DNA of 59,349 nt from Fibrobacterota bacterium. GTDB taxonomy: Bacteria; Fibrobacterota; Chitinivibrionia; Chitinivibrionales; Chitinispirillaceae. A model generated the notes under the pieces. That model saw only the letters and a program-made list of their open reading frames with translations, did not search any database and was not told the origin of the DNA. The position numbers and the translations under genes are program-made. Below, piece by piece: positions 1-8,934 of this stretch. Numbering within the stretch: the stretch's first letter is position 1; every line of letters begins with the position of its first letter. Location of the stretch: positions 242-59,590 of the forward strand of contig PLTF01000150.1 in assembly GCA_003164335.1 (NCBI GenBank), written 5' to 3'.

Positions 1-25
1 CTCGGTTCGAATCCGAGCCGGTGTA
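1..25 (+). other. Left attachment site (attL-like), 25-bp direct repeat of 21201-21225
   Basis: The 25 bases from CTCGGTTCGA to CCGGTGTA are identical at 1-25 and 21201-21225, in the same orientation. The right copy follows an integrase gene. The shared block may be longer, because the window begins at base 1 of the left copy. Confidence 0.8.
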
Positions 26-28
26 CCA
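1..28 (+). tRNA. 3' end of a tRNA gene, probably tRNA-Lys, cut by the window edge
   Basis: The first 28 bases read as a T arm (CTCGG stem, TTCGAAT loop, CCGAG), the 3' acceptor strand CCGGTGT, discriminator A and an encoded CCA. The anticodon lies outside the window. The same T arm and acceptor recur at 21201-21225 behind a CTT anticodon loop, so lysine is the likely identity. This is the left attachment site of the integrated element. Confidence 0.85.
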
Positions 29-30
29 CT

Positions 31-90
31 AAAACCCCTAAAAGTGCCGAATTTCGCAGGAAAAAGGCATTTTAGGGGTTTTTTATTTTC
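31..90 (+). terminator. Rho-independent terminator after the tRNA
   Basis: AAAACCCCTAAAAGTGCC at 31-48 pairs with GGCATTTTAGGGGTTTTTT at 66-84, followed by a T-rich tail. It sits directly downstream of the tRNA 3' end. Confidence 0.85.
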
Positions 91-140
91 CCCTTTCGAG
101 CGCGCTTCTACCCTCAAAAACCCCTGATTTCCCCCTGATC

Positions 141-167
141 TTGGACACTCCTTGGACACTGTCCAAG
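141..167 (+). repeat. Candidate integrase arm-type sites, left end
   Basis: TTGGACACTCC is followed immediately by TTGGACACT and GTCCAAGG. Two closely similar ATGGACACT copies with the same 11-bp spacing lie at 21102-21120, next to the right junction. Repeats spaced about one helical turn at both ends of an element are typical of recombinase arm or excisionase sites. The role is inferred from position only. Confidence 0.45.
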
Positions 168-858
168 GCATTTGTAAATAATCAGAAACCTTAAACCGGA
201 CGCCATGAGTATGCACAGCGGGGGAAAAGTAGGGAATAGCGGGGAAAAAAACTCAGTTCGAAGTAATCCGCTGGCAGGGCGTGAGATAGCCGAGCGCCCT
301 TGCCCGCCTTCCCGCTCCGGCGCCTAATCCGAGCCTCGCGCTTTTGGCCCGCCCGCCGATGCACCCCGGGCTGACCAGCTATGCGGCCGGCCCGGTGACG
401 CGAAATACCAGCCTCGTGGGCGGCCCCATTTCCGGCCGCCGCTTGCCGTCCAGGTTCGCAGATGGTTTCGCTCGGCTATGTGCACGGGCCTCCCTTCCGG
501 AAGGCCACGCAAAGATTGGGATGCTTGAAAATTCGCGTCAGCCGCGCCTGGCAGGAAGGGATCCCCGGAAAATCCCGCTCTGCCAAATTCTAAAGTCCAC
601 CGAGGCGCGCTACAGGGATGGCAGCGCTTATACCACAGATAAACCCCGATAGAGCATCCACAAACCTTCACCGTAAATGGAAACGCCCTGCGCAGAAGTG
701 ATACCTTCGAATAGCTATTGAAAGAGACCGATTCGTCCCGCGCCGCGCGTAGGGATGCCGTAGAGCTTTGAGTAAGGATTGTTATGGAGAGATGGACGGT
801 AATTGTTTTTGAGCAACAAAAGCTTGCGCCAAAGCCTAAGACGATGTTGCAAGCAACC
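168..858. other. Intergenic stretch at the left end of the element; no convincing gene
   Basis: Several open frames overlap here on both strands, but none has a clear ribosome-binding site or a recognisable protein. One minus-strand frame runs into the 3' part of the formylglycine-fold gene and is a shadow. I looked here for a DGR template repeat matching that gene and saw none. Confidence 0.5.
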
Positions 859-1770
859 CTACCGGGCTCCGCAGACAACCCGGAACCCGCAGTTGTTGTT
901 CCCGAAACCCGGGATGTTGACGAAGCGGTATGCCGCGCACAGACAGTCGACGTTATAGTAGTCGTCCCAGGCGCCGCCACGCCGCACGCGATAACTGGCT
1001 TTGTTAATCGGCGATGTCGGCCCGGTCGGGTTGGTCTGGCTGATAGCCTCATACCTCCCCTCCCAGTCATTGCACCACTCCCAAACATTCCCGCTCATAT
1101 CATACAACCCAAAAGCATTCGGCATTTTACTTGCCACTGGTTGCGTATGCTTTGATGAATTATACCACCACCATGCATGAGCATTGATCTCTGCAGTATC
1201 GGCGGACGTAAGTGGAGGATAACTCCGGCCCCAGTAATAGTCGGTCCTCGCCCTGGCGCGGCATGCATATTCCCACTCCGCCTCGGTGGGCAACCGGTAG
1301 CCGTTCTTTTTATATTTAATGTCAACCGAGGTCAAAGTATCACCGCCGCCGGCCCAATGATATATTCCTGCATAGATATATACCGTATCCAATCCCGCCA
1401 GCTTGCTCAATTTATTGCAGAACAATACCGCATCATACCAGTTAAGATTCTCAACCGGCCAGGTGCTGCCTGAATCGAAATAGGATGGATTCCACCCCAT
1501 TACCGCTATATACTGCGCCTGAGTTATGAGCGTCTGCGACATCATGAAGGCGCTCACCGTCACACTATGTACTGGGGTTGCAGCTAATGACGCCGCAGCA
1601 TTAACAAATTTTGTATTCGTGTCACCCATCTCGAAGGTTCCGCCCGGGATGCTCATCATGGTTACAGCAGGCAAGGCAGGAACATATGACACAGGCTTAG
1701 CCGGGCTGTTTTTTCCATCAATCAACTCTGCCATAACTATAATCATGAAGAAAAAAAGTCCTTTTCTCAT
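859..1770 (-). CDS. Secreted formylglycine-generating-enzyme-fold protein (SUMF1/FGE family)
   Basis: This 303-aa protein has a hydrophobic N-terminal signal (residues 1-18) and the FGE-sulfatase family landmarks in order: IPGGTFEMG (about 41-49), RLPTEAEWEYACR (about 158-170), GLYDMSGNVWEWC (about 222-234), RRGGAW and the terminal GFRVV. The family includes formylglycine-generating enzymes but also many binding proteins with a C-type-lectin fold. No sulfatase is nearby, so enzymatic activity is not implied. The start follows an AAAGGCGGG ribosome-binding site. It lies alone at the left end of the element, facing the tRNA. Its last 40 residues are rich in NNC/NNT codons (GAC GAC TAC TAT AAC GTC and TTC GTC AAC ATC), the pattern left by adenine-directed mutagenesis of AAC codons in variable proteins of diversity-generating retroelements. 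No reverse transcriptase is in the window. Confidence 0.8.
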   Translation of the reverse strand: MRKGLFFFMIIVMAELIDGKNSPAKPVSYVPALPAVTMMSIPGGTFEMGDTNTKFVNAAASLAATPVHSVTVSAFMMSQTLITQAQYIAVMGWNPSYFDSGSTWPVENLNWYDAVLFCNKLSKLAGLDTVYIYAGIYHWAGGGDTLTSVDIKYKKNGYRLPTEAEWEYACRARARTDYYWGRSYPPLTSADTAEINAHAWWWYNSSKHTQPVASKMPNAFGLYDMSGNVWEWCNDWEGRYEAISQTNPTGPTSPINKASYRVRRGGAWDDYYNVDCLCAAYRFVNIPGFGNNNCGFRVVCGAR

Positions 1771-2383
1771 AAAGCATACCCGCCTTTCATTATCGAGCCG
1801 GTTTAAATCAGCTCAAAAAATAATAATAGCCCGCATCTTTATTAAAATGGATGCACTCCGGCAATTCTAAAGAAGCTTGAGATGTGACCTGCCCGCCGCA
1901 ATAATTTGATGATTTAAAATTGAAGGGGAGCCCCTGGGGGGCGGAAACGAGAGCCCGCGTCTTTTGCGGGCGAACGGGGCGGGGGTTTTAGCGGCGGTTA
2001 AAGATCACGGGCGGGGCGATATATAGGCACTGACCCTGTCAGGGGATGCCGATCGCGGGCCTGTCCCGAGGCGGCACTGCCCCTGCCAGGAAGCAGCGCC
2101 TAATAAGCTGTTGTATTGGCGCGTAGTGCGCGAGCCGCCCCCCGTGGAACCGCCTGCATGGCGCATCGGCTGCAGGCAATCGGTCTCACGGGCAAGGCGA
2201 AGTCGTGCACCACGCAGCGCCACTTCCTTAGCGTTCTTTTCCCGTGGCTGCCGGGCCAGCGAGGACGCCGCGCAGCCGGGGCCATCGGGCATAAAAACGC
2301 ATGCCCTTTAGGGCATTAGCGTTTTGTAACTTGTTTTGACGTGAAAACCCCTGGGGGCAGGGGGATCTCCGCAATACTGGGAG
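1771..2383. other. Intergenic stretch without a convincing gene
   Basis: It contains a GC-rich hairpin near 1951-1970 (GCCCGC / GCGGGC) and several overlapping open frames on both strands around 2005-2320. None has a plausible start or a recognisable product. The sequence near 1848-1866 (ATGGATGCACTCCGGCAAT) recurs with one change at 21811-21829, just outside the right end of the element. Confidence 0.4.
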
Positions 2384-2486
2384 TTTACATAAAGGCGTTA
2401 TGCCGACACCCGTAGAGGCCCGTCAGGGCCGAGGGTGTGCCGCTGCATGACGCTGAAGGCTGGGCGCATAACGGCGTTTATGTAAA
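2384..2486. repeat. Inverted repeat with structured interior
   Basis: TTTACATAAAGGCGTTATGC at 2384-2403 is nearly the reverse complement of the arm at 2466-2486, which ends GTTTATGTAAA. Between the arms GGCCC/GGGCC and ACACCC/GGGTGT could pair, giving a long folded structure. The right arm is also part of the 120-bp direct repeat listed separately. It may be the end of a decayed mobile element or a structured RNA. Confidence 0.5.
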
Positions 2487-2545
2487 AGCCTATCCGCCAT
2501 GGACGGCGGGAGGCGACCACAGGCTACCATTTGTGGTCGGTAGGA
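2426..2545. repeat. 120-bp direct repeat, copy A
   Basis: The block starting GGGCCGAGGGTGTGCCGCTG aligns without gaps to 3982-4101 with a limited number of mismatches. It contains a CCGCC/GGCGG hairpin around ATGGAC. The two copies flank the pair of small membrane-protein genes. Confidence 0.8.
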
Positions 2546-2830
2546 CCGTCCCGGCGACCAGGTGCGGCGGCTGCGCAGGTATGCGGTGCCGTTCGCGCTG
2601 GAAAGGGGCGAGCCCAATATCCCTGATCTGGCGCATCAGGACTGTCATAGGCAAGCAAGATTCTCGATCCGATAATCCCTACCAACACATTAAAGTCCCC
2701 ACCCATGAAGTGGGCACCAAGAACGCAGCGTTGGCAGGATATTTGCGTATCAATTTCTTGAAAATCTAATGCAAACATTGCATTATAGAAGAGAGTTTAT
2801 TTATTTTAACGGCAGGTTCGGAGGGACCCG

Positions 2831-3118
2831 GTGCATAACCTGCCTTCATTCAGCGATTTTTTATCGGCGTGTCATCAATTCGGCCTTCTGCGTGGTACAT
2901 TTGCGTTCTTCTTCTTCCTTGCCCACGCATGGGTGTGGTGGCTCTATGAGCAGCGGGTAAGGGATGCCAAACAGCAGATCGCCCGCGTTGCCGCCGAAAA
3001 CCACGATTATCGCGATCGATTTCTTGAATTGTTGGATAATAAATTCGGTTTTAAATCGCAATTGAATGCTCCGCCCAAACCGCTGGAAAATACTAAGAAG
3101 GGAGGGAAGACAAAATGA
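2831..3118 (+). CDS. Small membrane protein of unknown function
   Basis: This 95-aa protein has one hydrophobic, aromatic segment (about residues 18-40, with FAFFFFLAHAWVWWLY), then a charged helical region (EQRVRDAKQQIARVAAENHD) and a lysine-rich tail. I do not recognise the family. Its stop codon overlaps the start of the next gene in an ATGA, which argues that both are translated and coupled. The pair lies between two copies of a 120-bp direct repeat inside the element, like a cassette. The charged helix could form a short coiled coil. Membrane placement is inferred from hydrophobicity only. Confidence 0.5.
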   Translation: MHNLPSFSDFLSACHQFGLLRGTFAFFFFLAHAWVWWLYEQRVRDAKQQIARVAAENHDYRDRFLELLDNKFGFKSQLNAPPKPLENTKKGGKTK

Positions 3119-3666
3119 TAGTGATACTTTTTTGCATCAGCTTTGCTATGCTTTCCCTGATGGCGATTTCGGCACTCAGGATCGGGCGACATGATAAAGT
3201 GCTATATTCCCTGTGCAATGTGCGGCGAGATATGATGGAGTACCTGCGATTGAATTGCGAATCTATTTCAAGGGAAGATTACATTTCCCTACGCAGCTCA
3301 TTGGATCTCTTGAACCACAGCGTTCATTATTTTGGCGATTATAAGCGGCACGTGTGGGATATCAAGAACCTGATCCGACTCATATTGATTGCAAAAGCAA
3401 ACATCGATACGGTGAAGGCGCTTCCTATAAGCAAAAACCCGGGGATCGTTAAGCTTATCACCAATTTTGAAAAAACCTTCCTAATCGCCTTTTTTGTATT
3501 TACGCCCTTGCTGAAAACAAAGATCTTCGGCGGATTAGCTGTTTTCATTCTGTGGGTTATTTATCGCGCTCTGATAAAATTCGGCTCGAAACAGGCTGCG
3601 CTGATTCTGCAAACGATGACAGGTATTAAAGCCATCGAAGCCCGCGCTGCAGTTCTTGCCATTTAA
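3115..3666 (+). CDS. Membrane protein of unknown function, coupled to the preceding gene
   Basis: This 183-aa protein has a hydrophobic N-terminal segment (residues 1-21) and a second hydrophobic stretch near residues 120-150 (IAFFVFTPLL and GLAVFILWVIY). Between them is a soluble, mostly helical part with RRDMMEYLRLNCESISREDY. I do not recognise the family. The 4-bp ATGA overlap with the upstream gene indicates coupling. Two small membrane proteins among defence-type genes could be an effector pair, but nothing in the sequence shows that directly. Confidence 0.55.
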   Translation: MIVILFCISFAMLSLMAISALRIGRHDKVLYSLCNVRRDMMEYLRLNCESISREDYISLRSSLDLLNHSVHYFGDYKRHVWDIKNLIRLILIAKANIDTVKALPISKNPGIVKLITNFEKTFLIAFFVFTPLLKTKIFGGLAVFILWVIYRALIKFGSKQAALILQTMTGIKAIEARAAVLAI

Positions 3667-4163
3667 ATTGAGGTGCCGGAAGCAGGTCCGACCCCTCCAC
3701 TGCATCTCAATATCAACTGCTGCTTGAAATAGGGGCGCGGCAGACCGTCACTCCGGGGTAATACTCATACCAAACTACCTGTCAAAGAACTCTCGCCCAT
3801 CGTTGCCTGCAATGCATTGCCGGCAGGCTGTTATGAGTTCTTGTCCGTTTTTTCCGCATAGCGTTTCGTCTCTCACTTCATCTGTTTAGGGCATCAGGCC
3901 AGGCAGAGAAGGGGTCCGCGCGTTCCTGCCAGCGCTACCGTTCCCGCCTGCAATTTGGTGGGCAGCTCGGTAGGCAGAAAGGGGCCGAGGGTGTGCCGCT
4001 GCATGACGCTGAAGGCTTCAGCGCATAACGGCGTTTATGTAAAAGACTCCCGCCATGGACGGCGGGAAGCGGCTACAGGCTATTGCTTGTTTTCGGTAGG
4101 AATATTCTGAAGCTGGTTGACTCTTGACAGTAGCTTAATCCAAATTGAAGATAATAATTCCTC
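3667..4163. other. Intergenic stretch holding direct-repeat copy B; no gene seen
   Basis: Between the end of the small membrane-protein pair and the convergent ATPase gene I see only copy B of the 120-bp repeat (3982-4101) and short GC-rich patches. No open frame with a ribosome-binding site stands out. Confidence 0.5.
3982..4101. repeat. 120-bp direct repeat, copy B
   Basis: It is collinear with 2426-2545 at a constant offset of 1556 bp. It lacks the upstream inverted-repeat arm present at copy A. It includes a perfect TCCCGCC/GGCGGGA hairpin. Confidence 0.8.
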
Positions 4164-6206
4164 TTAAATATTTGGAACCTTTTCCAAATGTCTAATTATC
4201 CATGCACAGCTGGCGATGTAATCGGCCTTTTCCGCTTCCGTAAACGTTCCTGTATGTGATTCTGTTTTCCTGACCAAATTAATCGTATCCATATTCATTT
4301 CAAAGCGGCTTTTGTTCTGGTCGAAAAGGCCACAAAAAACATCCCAATTATTTGTTATAATATCCTTAAGGTCAAGCAAATACAATTCTTCCATTACAGA
4401 TTGAGGAGTAGCACCCATGAATAGGCTCGCTGGATTTTTTCGATCCGAACGTCTCCGTAATCCTTGCAGAAGTTTTTCAGATATTTTTTTGTTGTCCCAA
4501 TCATTATGAACGCCAAGATAAAAAATAATAACTTTTCGAAGCTTTGATTCTATCTCAACACGCTTTTCAAATAGTTTGCTAAGCAAACCTAAATCTGGAA
4601 TTTCTGGTAATAATTCAGGTGGCAAATCACCTCGTAGAAATGGAGATATTTCATTTTTATAGTTATCTCCATTTTGGACCATAAACTCCTTTAAATCGTC
4701 AATTGCAAAACTCGACAAATTATTACCTTTAAGTAGCCCATATTTTGCAAATTTCAAAAGAGAACCCGGACTTTCTTTAATATAATCTGAAACGAATTGA
4801 GATTCACCGTTTGCCAACATTTGCAAAAGCTGATATTCCTCGGGGTACCACCACACAAGTGAAAGAAGAATGTCTTTTATTGGTTGGGCGAGCCGGTCCT
4901 TGATTACCTCATGTCTCTTGATAAAATCTAATGTAAGTATTTCACATAATGCTTGCGGTAGATTCTTATTAAGTTCGCGCCAAACCTGGCTGCAAGCAAT
5001 TCGGATTAAATAAGGATGCCCGCCAAACTTTTCCGTAAGATGATCAAATACGGTTTCTTCAAATTTTGCTCCAGCATATCTTCCAAGAGTGCGCACCATT
5101 TCTCGAACTCCTTTTCGATCAAATGGTTCTAAAAAATATGGTAAGGCAAGCTGAAAAATCGGATTCGGAGTATTATTAAATCTTGTTTCTTCAACAGCTG
5201 CTGGATTAACTCCTGCAACAATAAATATCAACTTTCCCTTAGCTTCATGATGCGTTGATCTAATGGTTTGCCAAAAAGGTAAGAAATCACTATCCCAATG
5301 CCTGCCTAATGCCCCGCTAAGCGTTGGGGTGATAAACTCGATTTCATCTAATAATAATATAATTTTATCAATCATTCCGTCCTTTAGAATGGTTTGAATA
5401 TCTGACGAAAAGCGTGTACCGCAATTAACCGGATTATAGTCTTTTTGAACTGAAGCATATCGCGAATATTCTTTTTGAAGACGAATTGAAAGCCTTTCAG
5501 AGATATTTTCCAATACATGCCACCACCGACTTGAGTGAATTCCAGGGTTATGACAATCTATATATTCAGTTAATACTCTTTGATTAGAAAGTCGTCGTTG
5601 CACTGCCCAAAGGACAGATGTTTTTCCAGTTTTTCTTAATCCGAATAGGCCACTATTTTGTGCTTTCGAAGTTGACCTTACCACTAATTCTTGCACAAGA
5701 TTTTCGCGGCCATAAAAATAATGGTCAGAAGTAATTGGAGATGACATGCCAAATAGGTCTATATCACCGAAGCGCTCCGCGATTCTACTTCTTAAAAATA
5801 ACGGACCTTTTTGAGGATTTTCTAACTCGCTTGCAGCAAAAGGAACAATAATTTTATCAGGATCACTCTTTGATATTCTATCTGTTTCTTCTTGTGACCC
5901 ACTATATATTAACAGGTAAAGTACCTTTTCGATCCTATGTTTAAAGTCCGGACTCCGTGAAATTCCTTCAATTGCCGTCAGCACACGTGCATCTGTTGAT
6001 ATATGCGGTGAATAAATTGTAAGAACCTCTTTTTGGAGGCCAAACCTTTCACGTACATTAGGTTTTGGATTAGATAACCAAAATGAAATTCCACCCCATG
6101 TATTGCCAAATGTCACATCAAATGCCTCATCCAAATGCTCAGCAAGTCGAGATTCTAATGAATGATTCACAAAATATGTTTTATAAGCGCTATCTTTAAT
6201 TGCCAT
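4164..6206 (-). CDS. P-loop ATPase with C-terminal HEPN-like domain, probable defence protein
   Basis: This 680-aa protein has an N-terminal region of about 160 residues that I cannot assign. It is followed by a STAND/AAA-like ATPase: YGRENLVQEL leads into Walker A GLRKTGKTS (about 189-197), and IILLLDEIEF is Walker B (about 284-295). GGHPYLIRIA near 400 is typical of the lid region of such ATPases. The last 90 residues resemble Swt1-type HEPN domains: LYLLDLKDII...W...F, then RKTESH, which fits the R-x4-6-H RNase motif (about 645-650). The gene is AT-rich compared with hsdR and points away from it across a divergent promoter region. ATPase-HEPN proteins next to restriction systems are commonly antiviral, with the ATPase as sensor and HEPN as effector. 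That role is inferred, not shown. Confidence 0.65.
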   Translation of the reverse strand: MAIKDSAYKTYFVNHSLESRLAEHLDEAFDVTFGNTWGGISFWLSNPKPNVRERFGLQKEVLTIYSPHISTDARVLTAIEGISRSPDFKHRIEKVLYLLIYSGSQEETDRISKSDPDKIIVPFAASELENPQKGPLFLRSRIAERFGDIDLFGMSSPITSDHYFYGRENLVQELVVRSTSKAQNSGLFGLRKTGKTSVLWAVQRRLSNQRVLTEYIDCHNPGIHSSRWWHVLENISERLSIRLQKEYSRYASVQKDYNPVNCGTRFSSDIQTILKDGMIDKIILLLDEIEFITPTLSGALGRHWDSDFLPFWQTIRSTHHEAKGKLIFIVAGVNPAAVEETRFNNTPNPIFQLALPYFLEPFDRKGVREMVRTLGRYAGAKFEETVFDHLTEKFGGHPYLIRIACSQVWRELNKNLPQALCEILTLDFIKRHEVIKDRLAQPIKDILLSLVWWYPEEYQLLQMLANGESQFVSDYIKESPGSLLKFAKYGLLKGNNLSSFAIDDLKEFMVQNGDNYKNEISPFLRGDLPPELLPEIPDLGLLSKLFEKRVEIESKLRKVIIFYLGVHNDWDNKKISEKLLQGLRRRSDRKNPASLFMGATPQSVMEELYLLDLKDIITNNWDVFCGLFDQNKSRFEMNMDTINLVRKTESHTGTFTEAEKADYIASCAWIIRHLEKVPNI

Positions 6207-6438
6207 TCAATACATCCTCCTTAAAACTTGTTAGAAATGCTCGATTTTAAATAAACCTGAAGGTTGGCTTGTCATTGAAATTAAAAAATGCGTATGGTTA
6301 TGTCAATACATTTCTGTATTACTGCGCTACAATAATTCAATTTGCCATTCCTTTTTCCTATACTGCGCGGGTCAAATCCACCAATAACTTGATATCCATT
6401 ATTTATTTTCTTGTCTCTACCAGGAGACCTCATCCCCC

Positions 6439-8823
6439 ATGCCCGATAACCCCGAAGCCTTTTCCCGAATCCTCATCGACCGGGCGCTGGACGACAGCGG
6501 CTGGGACCTGCTCGACCCGAAGCAGGTGCGGTTCGAATATCATTCTGGCAGCGGCAGGGCGGATTATCTGCTTCTGGACCGCGCCGGGCGGGTGCTCTGC
6601 GTGCTCGAAGCGAAGCGCGAAAATTACGACCCTTACGACGCGAAGGAGCAGGCGCGCGGATATGCCGAGAACCTCAAGGCTCCCTTCGTTATTCTTTCAA
6701 ACGGCCGCGAACACTGGTTCTGGAACTACGAGCGCGCCGACCAGCGCGACGCCTACCGGATTGAGCGGCTGCCGTCCCGCGAGGACATCGAACGGCTGCG
6801 GCTCAAGAATTTGCAGCCTCCACGGCCGCTCCAGAGCGAATTGGTTCCACCGGAATACATTCGTCCGCTGAATGGCCTGACGCTCTACCGATACCAGGTT
6901 CGCGCAATGGAAGAGATTGCAAAGCGGTTCGATGAGAGGCGCGAACGGAAATTCCTTCTCGAAATGGCGACCGGATCGGGAAAGACGATCCTGTGCGCTG
7001 CGCTGATCCGGAGATTCCTGAAAACCCGGAATGCGGAACGGGTGCTCTTCATCGTTGACCGCATTGAGCTCGCCAAGCAGACCATGGAAGATTTCGCAGT
7101 GATCCTGCCGGAGTACAGCCCGGTCGTGTTCAAGACCGCCCGACGAAACGGGCAGCTCCACGGGTCGTCGGTCGTGGTCGCGACCATTCAATCGCTCATG
7201 ACTGACCGCCGCTACCGCACCGAGTTCACGCCGTTCTACTTTGACCTTGTAATCAACGATGAGGCGCACCGATCCATTTACGGAGATGCACGCGAGGTGG
7301 TCCAGTTCTTCCAGGCTACCCGCATAGGCCTTACTGCTACACCCAAGGCATATCTGAAGAACATAGATATCGAGCAGCTCGGCGAAGAGAACCCGAAGGC
7401 CTTGGAAGCCCGGCAGCTTCGCGACACGTACCACTATTTCGGCTGCAAGCCCGGCTTTCCCACCTTCCGATACGATATCATCGACGCGGTAAAAGACCCG
7501 GAGGGGCCATTCCTCTGCCTGCCGAAGATATTTGACCTCCGTTCCGACATTACGACCAAGGCGCTTGAGGAATCGGGCTGGGCCGTGGTGATCAACGAGC
7601 AGGAGGAGAATTTCAAGGTCAAGGACCTCGAACGGAAGGTTTTCACCCCTGCACGCAACACCCTCATGTGTGAGGCTTTTTTGCGCGAGGCGCAGCGGGA
7701 CCCGGCCGGAGTCATTGGCAAATCGATCATCTTCGCGGTAAACCAGACGCACGCGACGAACCTGACGAAGATATTCAATGCGCTGCACCCCGGCATTGCG
7801 CTGACCATTACCTCACGCATTCAGGATGCTTCATCCCTTGCCAAGGAGTTTCGCGACGGCAAGCGAACCGAGCGGATAGCGGTTTCCGTGGACATGCTCT
7901 CGACCGGCTACAACTGCAAGGACCTCCTGAATATCGGCCTCATGCGGCCCATCTTTTCGCCCACCGAGTATATCCAGATCAAGGGCAGGGGCACCAGGCT
8001 TTTCACCTTTAAAATCGGACACACGGAATACAAAAAAGAGATGTTTTTTCTGCTGGACTTCTGCGCGGTCGCTGAATATTTCGAAGAGAAGTACGATTAT
8101 TCCGCGCCCCTGAAGCTTCCCCGCTACAGCGAAGAAGCAGAGAAAATGACCACAAAAGGCGGGGTGGGCAGCGAGGTAGGCGAAGGGGAGGGCGGTACGG
8201 GCACCGGAGGGTTGAAACCTCCGCATGAAATACCGGTCTGGCAGGGAATCGATACCCTTGTAAGCCAGGAAGTCCGCATGGTGGGCCCGGACGGTGAAAA
8301 GGTGGACATCATGACCTTCCGAGGCGGCTACGAGCGCGATATCAAGCTATTCGTCGAAAAAACGCCCGAGCTACAGGACGCGATTGAGGAAGAGGACGAC
8401 GACGCAATCGAAACCATTGTCACCGAACAGTTTTACCACAAACCGAAAGCGTTCTATTCGCCGGATAAGCTGGTGATCGGCTACGGGGTCCCGGCGACCA
8501 CGCCGGCCTTTGTCTACAACGCTGTAGGAAAAAAGCCTCTCCCGACCAAAGACGAAGTCGTGAGCGATACGGTCGATTCCATAGCCGCCCGGTTCAACCT
8601 TCGCTATGCCGAGCAAAAATGGGTGAATGCAACGGCGCAGCTTCTGGCGGATGATACCACCGCCTTAAATCAATTTCTCAAGGGTGATATGACGATTTTC
8701 ACCGCGACGCAGTTCAACCAGCTTGGCGGGATAGAGGCGCTCTCCCGGTTCGAAAACAGGGAATCGGTATTCGAAGCGCTCAGGCAATCGTCGCTTATAC
8801 GGCAGACGATGCTGGCGGCATGA
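6439..8823 (+). CDS. hsdR: Type I restriction enzyme, R subunit (HsdR)
   Basis: This 794-aa DNA translocase/endonuclease belongs to a type I restriction-modification complex. The N-terminal nuclease region shows GRADYLLLD and VLEAKR (about 33-62), matching the PD-(D/E)xK core. The superfamily 2 helicase motifs follow in order: ATGSGKT (about 177-183), NDEAHRS (about 272), GLTATP, and DMLSTGYNCKDL with QIKGRGTRL. A low-complexity glycine-rich linker near residues 575-595 separates the motor from the C-terminal region that binds the methylase. The start follows AGGAG. The usual hsdM partner does not follow directly: an AT-rich gene of unknown function is interposed. The motor and nuclease motifs look intact, so an active enzyme is likely. 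Confidence 0.93.
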   Translation: MPDNPEAFSRILIDRALDDSGWDLLDPKQVRFEYHSGSGRADYLLLDRAGRVLCVLEAKRENYDPYDAKEQARGYAENLKAPFVILSNGREHWFWNYERADQRDAYRIERLPSREDIERLRLKNLQPPRPLQSELVPPEYIRPLNGLTLYRYQVRAMEEIAKRFDERRERKFLLEMATGSGKTILCAALIRRFLKTRNAERVLFIVDRIELAKQTMEDFAVILPEYSPVVFKTARRNGQLHGSSVVVATIQSLMTDRRYRTEFTPFYFDLVINDEAHRSIYGDAREVVQFFQATRIGLTATPKAYLKNIDIEQLGEENPKALEARQLRDTYHYFGCKPGFPTFRYDIIDAVKDPEGPFLCLPKIFDLRSDITTKALEESGWAVVINEQEENFKVKDLERKVFTPARNTLMCEAFLREAQRDPAGVIGKSIIFAVNQTHATNLTKIFNALHPGIALTITSRIQDASSLAKEFRDGKRTERIAVSVDMLSTGYNCKDLLNIGLMRPIFSPTEYIQIKGRGTRLFTFKIGHTEYKKEMFFLLDFCAVAEYFEEKYDYSAPLKLPRYSEEAEKMTTKGGVGSEVGEGEGGTGTGGLKPPHEIPVWQGIDTLVSQEVRMVGPDGEKVDIMTFRGGYERDIKLFVEKTPELQDAIEEEDDDAIETIVTEQFYHKPKAFYSPDKLVIGYGVPATTPAFVYNAVGKKPLPTKDEVVSDTVDSIAARFNLRYAEQKWVNATAQLLADDTTALNQFLKGDMTIFTATQFNQLGGIEALSRFENRESVFEALRQSSLIRQTMLAA

Positions 8824-8857
8824 GATTCCCCGGCTGAAGCGAGCCATGCCCGCGATT

Positions 8858-8874
8858 GATCCCCTTACTAAGGG
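8858..8874. repeat. REP-like half palindrome, left of inserted gene
   Basis: GATCCCCTTACTAAGGG matches the ends of the inverted unit at 9956-9989, with its middle missing. The two copies bracket the AT-rich gene between hsdR and hsdM. Confidence 0.55.
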
Positions 8875-8934
8875 AATTAATATGCCCTACTCTATAACCT
8901 GAAGGATGTATATTAATTACAGGAGAGAAAGATA

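Noticed and set aside
324-1155. Overlapping frames on both strands at the left end (for example 324-1088 minus and 344-652 plus)
   Set aside because: No ribosome-binding sites or recognisable products; part overlaps the formylglycine-fold gene in another frame.
2384-2486. Integron attC site (GTTATGC and GCATAAC cores)
   Set aside because: The core-like heptamers are in inside-out order for an attC site, and no integron integrase is near. Kept only as an inverted repeat.
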